A program made the position numbers and the translations under genes. Positions 25,700-31,501 of a stretch of DNA of 42,062 bases are shown piece by piece. The notes under the pieces are model-generated. The model was not told the origin of the DNA, searched no databases, and worked only from the letters and a program-made list of their open reading frames with translations. Origin of the DNA: Cecembia rubra (GTDB taxonomy: Bacteria; Bacteroidota; Bacteroidia; Cytophagales; Cyclobacteriaceae); the NCBI RefSeq assembly GCF_003014575.1, contig NZ_PYGF01000019.1, positions 1 through 42,062 on the forward strand. The letters run 5' to 3'. Each line of letters begins with the position of its first letter. Within the stretch, counting starts at the first letter, position 1.

Positions 25700-27238
25700 A
25701 TGGCAGGACAAAGAATAGACATCATGGATTTAAGAAGTTTAATTTTGTTTAAACAGAAAGGTCTGAGCAACCGCAAGGTTGCCGAACTTATGGGGATCAA
25801 CCGAAAAACGGTTGACAGTTATGTAGGTAGGTTCAAGGAACTATCTCTTGGTTATTCCGAACTTTTATTGCTTGAAAACAGCGATCTGGAAGATGTTTTC
25901 AGTAAAAACGGTCAGACCGAAAAGCAGAGATATGAACAGCTTTCAGGGATGTTTTCCTTTATCCAGCAAGAGCTCCGCAAACCTGGGTGTACCCTTCAGA
26001 TTCTATGGAGGGGATATATTGAAAAAAATCCTGACGGGTATAAATACAGCCAGTTTACCTGGCATTACAGGCAATGGAGTAGACGCAACAATGTAAGCGG
26101 CAAGCTCGAACATCTGGCAGGAGAAAAGCTTTTTGTTGACTTCTGCGGCAAAAAACTTCATTATGTTGACCGCAGTACAGGGGAACAGATAGCCGTAGAG
26201 GTCTTTGTTGCCGTCCTTCCCTGCAGCCAATATACGTACGTGAGGGCCGTTCCGAGCCAAAAGCGTGAGGACTTTATAAGCTGCCTGGTTTATTGTCTCG
26301 GATGGCTCGGAGGGGTTCCGTACGCCATTGTTCCGGATAATCTCAAGTCAGCTGTAAGTAAGGGTTCTAAGTATGCCCCTGTCCTGAACAAGACTTTTGC
26401 TGATTTTGGTCTGTTTTACGGATGCTCCCTGGATCCGACCAGGCCTTACAGACCGCAGGATAAGGCTCTTGTAGAACGTGCCGTCACCCTTGTGTACCAA
26501 CGCATATTTTATCCCATTCAGCAGCATACATTTTTCAGTCTTGCCCAGCTCAATGATGCTATTGCGGACAGGCTTGTGGAATACAATGATTATCTGTTCA
26601 GTCATGGAAACGGCAGCCGCAGAAGTCATTTTATAGATACCGAAAAAGCTTTCCTTCAACCTCTGCCCCAGGGGATATACAGTATCAGGAATTATAAAAG
26701 GGGCACTGTCCAAAAAACATCCCATGTTTACATGAGTGAGGATAAGAACTATTACAGCTGCCCATACCGCTTTATAGGGCTTTCGGTGGAGATACAGTAT
26801 AACCAGGATACCGTGGAAATATTCTACCGCAATGAAAGGATCGCCTTTCATAAGAGAAGTTACAAGGCCGGGACGTATACAACTGTCGGGGAACACATGC
26901 CAAGCAGCCACCAGTACTACAACAACTGGAACCCGGAACACTTTGAAAAAAGAGCAGAAAAAATAGGCCCTGATACCAAAAATTACATAAGTCGGCTTAT
27001 CGGTCAGTATGACTACCCGGAAATCGGATACAAGCAGGCCCAGGGCATACTTGGTCTGACAAAAAGCTACACCCCTGAACGGATTGAAAATGCCTGCAAA
27101 AGGGCATTGGGGTTTGAAAAATCCAGCTATCATACCATTGAAAAGATATTGAAAAACAAAATGGATATAACAGACCTGTTTTCCGGACAAGACCATGTAA
27201 CACCGGGCCATGGAAATATCAGGGGCTCATACAAATGA
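25700..27238 (+). CDS. istA: IS21 transposase IstA
   Basis: IstA is the DDE transposase of IS21 elements and works with the ATPase IstB. The 512-residue protein begins with a helix-turn-helix (LILFKQKGLSNRKVAELMGI and NRKTVDSYV, about residues 12-45). The rve-type catalytic core has its acidic residues in LFVDFCGKKLHYV, AIVPDNLKSAV and KALVERAVTLVYQ. The C-terminal part contains the beta-barrel and IstB-contact region. The frame is intact, with the ATG at 25700 about 200 bp inside the left end, and its last codon overlaps the istB start (ATGATG). Confidence 0.93.
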   Translation: MAGQRIDIMDLRSLILFKQKGLSNRKVAELMGINRKTVDSYVGRFKELSLGYSELLLLENSDLEDVFSKNGQTEKQRYEQLSGMFSFIQQELRKPGCTLQILWRGYIEKNPDGYKYSQFTWHYRQWSRRNNVSGKLEHLAGEKLFVDFCGKKLHYVDRSTGEQIAVEVFVAVLPCSQYTYVRAVPSQKREDFISCLVYCLGWLGGVPYAIVPDNLKSAVSKGSKYAPVLNKTFADFGLFYGCSLDPTRPYRPQDKALVERAVTLVYQRIFYPIQQHTFFSLAQLNDAIADRLVEYNDYLFSHGNGSRRSHFIDTEKAFLQPLPQGIYSIRNYKRGTVQKTSHVYMSEDKNYYSCPYRFIGLSVEIQYNQDTVEIFYRNERIAFHKRSYKAGTYTTVGEHMPSSHQYYNNWNPEHFEKRAEKIGPDTKNYISRLIGQYDYPEIGYKQAQGILGLTKSYTPERIENACKRALGFEKSSYHTIEKILKNKMDITDLFSGQDHVTPGHGNIRGSYK

Positions 27239-28014
27239 TGCCCCCAAGATTACTCAACCACTTAATTACAAGATATATGAACCATTACAGTACAATCGAA
27301 AAAATGAGACAGATGCGTATGTCAACCATGGCTGACCTTTACAACAGAAGCCTGACTGAAAACCTTTACAGGGAATATTCTTCTGATGAACTGCTGACCT
27401 TTCTGGTTGACAGCGAGTGGGAGTCCAGAAACAACAAGACCATTGACAACCTGATCCGGTAGGCAAACTTCAGACAGAGTGTCTCACCCACCGACATTGA
27501 TTATCATTCCCCACGGAAACTGGACAGGTCGGTTTTTGAAAAACTGCTTGGACTCGGTTTTATCAAGAACAGGGAAAACATTATCATCACAGGAGCTACC
27601 GGATGTGGGAAAAGTTATCTGGCACAGTGCCTTGGCATCAAAGCTTGCCAGTTTAGGCAAAGGACCCTTTACTATAATACCGCCCGCCTGTTCGACGCCG
27701 TAAGGCTTGCCAAACTAGAAGGAACATATCACAGTCTGATTAAAAAACTGGAAAGAACCCCCTTACTGATATTAGATGATTTTGGTCTTGCACCAATGGA
27801 TAATCAGGCCAGGCACGCATTAATGGACATCATGGAGGACCGTTATGAAAAGAACTCAACTATCATCGCCTCACAGATCCCTGTGGAAAAATGGCATGAA
27901 ACCATTGGTGATAACAGTATCGCAGACGCCGTACTCGATAGGCTCGTTTACTCCTCACATAGAATAGAACTCGAGGGAGATTCAATGAGAAAAAAAAAGA
28001 GATTGGGCGTTTGA
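27235..28014 (+). pseudogene. istB: IS21 helper ATPase IstB, broken by one in-frame TAG
   Basis: The whole 260-codon frame is open except for a single TAG at 27460-27462, codon 76, in the sequence DNLIR-stop-ANFRQSV. IstB proteins usually have a Gln at this place (IRQANFR), so one C-to-T change from CAG explains it. After the stop the frame continues with Walker A in ITGATGCGKSYLAQ, Walker B in LLILDDFGLAP and the end GDSMRKKKRLGV. Without IstB the element should not move by itself. Readthrough cannot be excluded but is not suggested by anything nearby. A sequencing error would be the other explanation. Confidence 0.9.
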
Positions 28015-28116
28015 TTTAATTAACATTAATTGCAGTAGGAAAGTGGCCCAATGATTCCCGTAAAAAGTGGCCCACTATACTCCGGAATCAGTGGCCCGGT
28101 ATCGCCGGAATAGACA

Positions 28117-28337
28117 AGGGATAGACCGGTTTCAAGTGACCTTCTCCCAAGTGGAGAGGCGAGATACTAGATGCGAGACGCTAGACTCAGGGCGTGTTAA
28201 GAAGGAAGAAGCAAGAAGCAAGAACCAAGACTCAAGACTCGGGGCGTGTTTGACAACCATGACAACTAGACAACCCTAACAACCCCGACAACTCAACCTA
28301 CAATCTAACTTCTAAAATCTAAAATCATGGAACCTCC
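28117..28337. repeat. Spacer with simple repeats, no gene
   Basis: Holds purine-rich units (GAGACGCTAGACTCAGGGCG, AAGAAGCAAGAAGCAAGAAC), a direct repeat GACTC(A/G)GGGCGTGTT about 55 bp apart, and a run of GACAAC/TAACAAC units (28250-28300). Same repeat style as at 345-410 and 6598-6721, on the other strand. Confidence 0.6.
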
Positions 28338-28446
28338 CCTCAACCCCGCTACACTTCTGTCAACAGGGGCCAATTCCGAAATTAGGTCACTGAGCCTGTC
28401 GAAGTGCCGCTGCGCTCCACTTCGGTTTAGCCCTTATATGTTAGCA
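28338..28446 (-). repeat. attC-like foldback element A
   Basis: On the plus strand it runs CCTCAACCCCGCTACACTTC, TGTCAACAGGGGCCAATTCCG, then to CACTTCGGTTTAGCCC and TTATATGTTAGCA. It is a direct copy of 30396-30481 except for an extra 23-bp segment (GGTCACTGAGCCTGTCGAAG and neighbours), itself a dispersed Bacteroidota repeat. The GTTAGCA core ends 7 nt before the stop codon of the minus-strand 125-residue gene. The outer CTCAAC/GTTAG and inner ATTCCGAA/TTCGGTTT pairs fold back imperfectly, as in integron attC sites. Confidence 0.6.
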
Positions 28447-28453
28447 GCAGCTT

Positions 28454-28831
28454 TTATTTTTTTAAAGTCATCAGAAGCATTTCACATTTCTTGTCCAGTT
28501 CAATTAGCTTTGGTAATAATCTAAGTGTTTCAGGATTATTGAGCCAGTCTTTGGGTTCTCCCCAGAATCTTGACTTATGAAATAAATATTCAGGAAGATT
28601 TTCATCAATTCTAGCTTTAACGACTTTTTCTAATGCAATCAACCATAACTTGGTAAGTTCTTCATTTCTGAGATATCCATTATCTGAAATAAAGTTTTTT
28701 GTCTTAATATTCGCTTGCTGAATTGAGGTAGTAGCTTCAATAATGGCTGGTTTATCATTTTCTTTAATTATTCCTTTTTTTAATTTTTCGAAAAATAAAC
28801 TGATAGATTCTTTAATTCCACCTGTTAGCAC
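28454..28831 (-). CDS. Hypothetical protein, GTG start at a cassette-core sequence
   Basis: A 125-residue soluble, mainly helical protein (ESISLFFEKLKKGIIKENDK, NEELTKLWLIALEKVVKARI, FHKSRFWGEPKDWL). No family is recognised. The only good start is GTG at 28829-28831, inside GTGCTAACAGG, whose complement is the TGTTAGCA core seen at the ends of nearby elements. The N-terminus may thus have been joined to new DNA by recombination, so the protein could be a truncated form. It is the last gene of the SecB-like cassette, 122 bp after the putative ART-fold gene, and ends 7 nt from attC-like element A. Confidence 0.45.
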   Translation of the reverse strand: MLTGGIKESISLFFEKLKKGIIKENDKPAIIEATTSIQQANIKTKNFISDNGYLRNEELTKLWLIALEKVVKARIDENLPEYLFHKSRFWGEPKDWLNNPETLRLLPKLIELDKKCEMLLMTLKK

Positions 28832-28953
28832 TAATTTTGCAATTTAATCAATCATGATATTTTGTATTTATTGTTTTCATTTTCTTAAACTTAGTAGTCA
28901 ACAGGACATGATGGCTTGCTAGAGACTTCAGGGTTTGCATTTTTATAGGTAGT

Positions 28954-29532
28954 TCATATTACAGCATCCGAATTGTATTCATCAGGATATTCAATTTTAA
29001 TATCTCTCAGGTTTAGGCTATTTTTTTTAAAGAGACAAATTTGAATCGCAGGTTTGTAATCTAGGTATTGAGGTTTTGATAATTCAAAGATTAATCGATG
29101 TCTATACTTTCTATAGGCTTCTTTATGTTCAGATATTGATTTTATTCCATAAACTCGAATAGCCTCATAATTAAAAGCGCCTGTTTTTCTTTTTAAAAAT
29201 TCCAACACACGAGCAACTGTTGTGTCATCAGTAATTAATTTTTGGCTTCTTAAAAACTCAATAGTATTGTTAAAATCAAGCATATGTTCAGTATCTCCTA
29301 CCAAGTCAAAGCATTTTATAGGATCATAATCACAAGTTGCTTTACAAATAACATAAGTATTACTATACCTTACTTCACCCCACCAATGTGCATTTTCAAT
29401 AAAAGTATCCCAAAAGTAATACCCATCTCCTAACCAAGTATTTCTCCACTTACAAAGAAAAGGAGCATGAGCTTCTATATAATCAGGATTCCCTCTATCT
29501 TCTAATGTTTGATATAAAGTTTTTTTTTTCAC
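28954..29532 (-). CDS. Putative ADP-ribosyltransferase-like toxin, partner of SecB-like chaperone
   Basis: A 192-residue protein with GTG start (29530-29532). Residues 4-55 read KTLYQTLEDRGNPDYIEAHA and later WLGDGYYFWDTFIENAHWWG. The spacing of LY, then a long loop, then 'LG-GYYF------A-WW' resembles the H-Y core of ADP-ribosyltransferase folds (LYHGT ... GxGxYF...A..YA), with Gln in place of the usual His. This fold call is an inference. The gene starts 13 nt after the SecB-like gene, a spacing typical of toxin-chaperone pairs. Codons 2-4 lie in a run of ten A, which could slip. It may instead be a non-enzymatic protein of unknown role. Confidence 0.5.
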   Translation of the reverse strand: MKKKTLYQTLEDRGNPDYIEAHAPFLCKWRNTWLGDGYYFWDTFIENAHWWGEVRYSNTYVICKATCDYDPIKCFDLVGDTEHMLDFNNTIEFLRSQKLITDDTTVARVLEFLKRKTGAFNYEAIRVYGIKSISEHKEAYRKYRHRLIFELSKPQYLDYKPAIQICLFKKNSLNLRDIKIEYPDEYNSDAVI

Positions 29533-29545
29533 GAAAAAAATATTT

Positions 29546-29953
29546 TTAAGATTGTTCTGTGCTTTCTCTTAACGGGATTTCTAATGATGACAAGTTCATG
29601 GTTGGCAAAACGATTGGAGGAATATTTGCCTGGAGTGTTACCGTCCCAATAAATGCCCTTATATAGGGGAATAATATCGCAATGCTATTCCGGTAAAAAT
29701 ATGTTGGAATCGCGTCAAAATCTACGTTATCCTCAAATTGAAACTCGGCTATGCATTCAATTTTCACAAAAGGCTGTTCTGAAGATTCAGTGTGTGCTTC
29801 AAAAACAAAATTCAACTCATATAATGATTTATCTTTATAAAACTTACCAGATGGCACAAAGCCTATATTTAAATCATTTGATGTTTTATTAGAAAAATCA
29901 ATAAAGACCTTTTCAAATCTATAGCGTTCTAAAGAAAATGCTGCTTTTTGCAT
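29546..29953 (-). CDS. SecB-like chaperone
   Basis: SecB chaperones bind unfolded proteins. Some solitary SecB-like proteins guard antitoxins or toxins instead of taking part in general export. The 135-residue protein ends with ILFPYIRAFIGTVTLQANIP, PIVLPTMNLSSL, which aligns with the SecB segment ILFPYARECI..., with FPQLNLAPVNFDAL. The N-terminal half has the alternating beta pattern of SecB (LYELNFVFEAHTESSEQPFV, KIECIAEFQF). It sits between an 80-residue gene and the putative toxin gene on the same strand, 27 nt after the first and 13 nt before the second. The genetic setting favours a dedicated chaperone for one of these partners. Confidence 0.75.
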   Translation of the reverse strand: MQKAAFSLERYRFEKVFIDFSNKTSNDLNIGFVPSGKFYKDKSLYELNFVFEAHTESSEQPFVKIECIAEFQFEDNVDFDAIPTYFYRNSIAILFPYIRAFIGTVTLQANIPPIVLPTMNLSSLEIPLRESTEQS

Positions 29954-29980
29954 ATGAATTTAATAATCTAAAGTGCTTAG

Positions 29981-30223
29981 TTAAATGCTAAAATAAAAAA
30001 AATCCGAAGAAAACTCCGGATTTTTAATTATATTATTTAAACAATTGAACTCCCAGTAAGAGTCCTGTGGTTCAATTACATAAAACAACTTAGACTGTTC
30101 TAAAAAATCACTAATTTTCGGACCTATTTGATCGTATTTTTCAGAATCGGCCCAATCCTTATCAATTTCAGCTCTTGAATTATTCTGAAAATACTTTACT
30201 AAATTTTCTAAAATCGTACTCAT
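29981..30223 (-). CDS. Small acidic protein, possible antitoxin or leader gene
   Basis: An 80-residue protein (MSTILENLVKYFQNNSRAEI, DKDWADSEKYDQIGPKISDF) with no recognised family. It is the first gene of the SecB-like cassette and is preceded by a well-matched Bacteroidota promoter (30279-30310). An intrinsic terminator overlaps its last 15 codons (NPEFSSDFFYFSI), so its translation could affect how much of the downstream transcript is made. Its size, acidity and first position would suit an antitoxin, but that is inference only. Confidence 0.55.
   Translation of the reverse strand: MSTILENLVKYFQNNSRAEIDKDWADSEKYDQIGPKISDFLEQSKLFYVIEPQDSYWEFNCLNNIIKNPEFSSDFFYFSI
29991..30025 (-). terminator. 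Intrinsic terminator inside the end of the 80-residue gene
   Basis: On the minus strand AAAAATCCGGAG-tttt-CTTCGGATTTTT forms a 12-bp stem with a 4-nt loop, followed by TTTATTTT. The stem lies within the last codons of the 80-residue gene and upstream of the SecB-like gene, so it is either an attenuator within the operon or it separates two transcripts. The plus-strand reading also has a shorter T-run. Confidence 0.75.
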
Positions 30224-30278
30224 AGGATTTATGTTTTTAACTCTATTTTAAAACTGAAATAAGAGTTATTTGTTGTGA

Positions 30279-30310
30279 CAAAATTATGCTATAAGCCAAA
30301 CATAACAAAA
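30279..30310 (-). promoter_or_regulatory. Promoter of the SecB-like cassette
   Basis: The minus strand reads TTTTG (30310-30306), 19 nt, then TAATTTTG (30286-30279). This matches both boxes of the Bacteroidota consensus, TTTG and TAnnTTTG, at a standard spacing. The start codon of the 80-residue gene is 56 nt downstream. Confidence 0.65.
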
Positions 30311-30336
30311 TTCATGCTGATTTATTTAACTTGATA

Positions 30337-30356
30337 GTACCTAAATAGGTAGGTAC
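30337..30356. promoter_or_regulatory. Palindrome upstream of the cassette promoter
   Basis: GTACCTA-aatagg-TAGGTAC is a perfect inverted repeat with 7-bp arms, 27 bp upstream of the -33 box. It may be an operator for a regulator, possibly one made by the cassette itself. There is no other copy seen in the window. Confidence 0.45.
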
Positions 30357-30395
30357 TGGCATCTCCAAACTTTTAATCCCCATAGCTAAATCTCC

Positions 30396-30481
30396 GCTCA
30401 ACCCCGCTACACTTCTGTCAACAGGGGCTAATTCCGAAATTCCGCTGCGCTCCACTTCGGTTTAGCCCTTATATGTTAGCC
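30396..30481 (-). repeat. attC-like foldback element B
   Basis: Runs GCTCAACCCCGCTACACTTC to TTTAGCCCTTATATG and GTTAGCC on the plus strand. The left core GCTCAAC fits the integron attC consensus RYYYAAC exactly and the right core GTTAGCC fits GTTRRRY except at one base. Inside, GGGCTAATTCCGAA pairs with TTCGGTTTAGCCC. The GTTAGCC core ends 7 nt before the stop codon of the minus-strand 336-residue gene. Element A at 28338 is a direct copy. Confidence 0.6.
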
Positions 30482-30488
30482 ACAGTAT

Positions 30489-31499
30489 TTATATTTTAGT
30501 TATTTTAAAATTGTTGTGTGGTACAATATCTGTAAAAATTAATTCATCACCCTTTCTCCAATAATGCAGATGGTATTCATAATCAATATCTCGTCTCCAA
30601 GCCAAATACCCCTTATGAGAAATTTGATTGCTACCACCGCTTTTCCCTTCTCTTAATTCATGGGTATCTTTCATATTGATATTTAGGACTTCTTCATACA
30701 AAGACCTAAGCAATAGATTTATTTTTGATTCATCTTTATGGAAATTCAAATTCCTCATTGATTGGAAAAAACTATCATGCAATACAAAGTTTGGTTCTTT
30801 TTCTTCATAGATGTAATTGCAGTTAGGGTCAATTTGAAATAATTTAATGTAAATGGCCATTTTGACACACACATCACTTTGCTCATTAATAACTATTATT
30901 GCTGGCTCAATTTTAGAGCAAAATAGTTTAAAGTTAGAAAAATGGAAAAATTCTACATTTATTGCCAACGGTAAATCTATTTGATGTTTTGAATCTATTA
31001 ATGATATAAGTGCATCAAACTTTATAAGAGGTTCTTTTAAACCATTTGAGATAATTATGTTTTTGTTATTGTTTTTTTTGTTTATTACGCAATCAATTTC
31101 TAAGATGGTTGCTATTTTTTTTAACAAATAAATAAAATCTTCATTTCTATTTTCGATATCTGAAAAATTATCATTATCAATTAAAACGTCAAAAATCTCA
31201 CAATGGTCCTCAATGTGAGGTAATTTATTTAGAATTGCATTGACAATCTTATCTATTTCTTCTGGTTGTATGTAGTCAATGTTATATTTATCAACTAATT
31301 CCTTTAAGGTGTCAATGTAAGGGAATAAATTATGTTTGAATAATATATCAAAAGTCTCAGTTGGCTTAAAAACACTTCCCCAATTTAAATCAATAAGTTT
31401 TTTCCAATCAATTAAATTCTCAATGAATTCTTCTAATTGGATTTTGGTTATGCTCTCTTTATCAAAAGAAAAAACATATGGATCAATAAAGAAATTCAT
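30489..31499 (-). CDS. Hypothetical partner protein of the AAA ATPase
   Basis: A 336-residue soluble protein starting MNFFIDPYVFSFDKESITKI. I do not recognise the family. The N-terminal half is mixed alpha/beta with many acidic residues (FIDPYVF near the start, IEDHCEIFDVLIDNDNF at about 96-112). The C-terminal 55 residues (ELREGKSGGSNQISHKGYLA, WRRDIDYEYHLHYWRKGD) are rich in Arg, His and Tyr and could hold an active site. The ATG comes 2 nt after the stop of the ATPase gene and has an unusually strong ribosome site (AAAGGAGG, complement of about 31507-31514). ATPase plus downstream effector pairs of this type are common in phage defence, so an effector role is plausible. Confidence 0.6.
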   Translation of the reverse strand: MNFFIDPYVFSFDKESITKIQLEEFIENLIDWKKLIDLNWGSVFKPTETFDILFKHNLFPYIDTLKELVDKYNIDYIQPEEIDKIVNAILNKLPHIEDHCEIFDVLIDNDNFSDIENRNEDFIYLLKKIATILEIDCVINKKNNNKNIIISNGLKEPLIKFDALISLIDSKHQIDLPLAINVEFFHFSNFKLFCSKIEPAIIVINEQSDVCVKMAIYIKLFQIDPNCNYIYEEKEPNFVLHDSFFQSMRNLNFHKDESKINLLLRSLYEEVLNINMKDTHELREGKSGGSNQISHKGYLAWRRDIDYEYHLHYWRKGDELIFTDIVPHNNFKITKI

Positions 31500-31501
31500 A
31501 A

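Larger units (their letters stand above)
25498..28116 (+). mobile_element. IS21-family insertion sequence, 2619 bp, istB interrupted
   Basis: The ends are TGTCTA (25498-25503) and TAGACA (28111-28116). Behind each end come repeated blocks with GGGCCA: five on the left (within 25508-25665, such as GGAGGTCATTGGGCCAC) and three on the right in inverse orientation (GTGGCCCAATGATTCC and two variants). Multiple terminal repeats are typical of IS21. Inside lie istA and istB overlapping by 4 nt. I see no matching target duplication directly outside the ends. The base composition is richer in G+C than the surrounding island, pointing to recent arrival. Confidence 0.85.

Noticed and set aside
26348-27211. 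287-codon minus-strand frame opposite istA
   Set aside because: Antisense to istA, which has all expected IS21 motifs.
27479-27703. 74-codon frame in the middle of istB
   Set aside because: Wrong frame; the true istB frame continues past the single TAG on both sides.
28338-30481. Transposon with terminal repeats A and B
   Set aside because: The two elements are direct, not inverted, copies, and no transposase lies between them.
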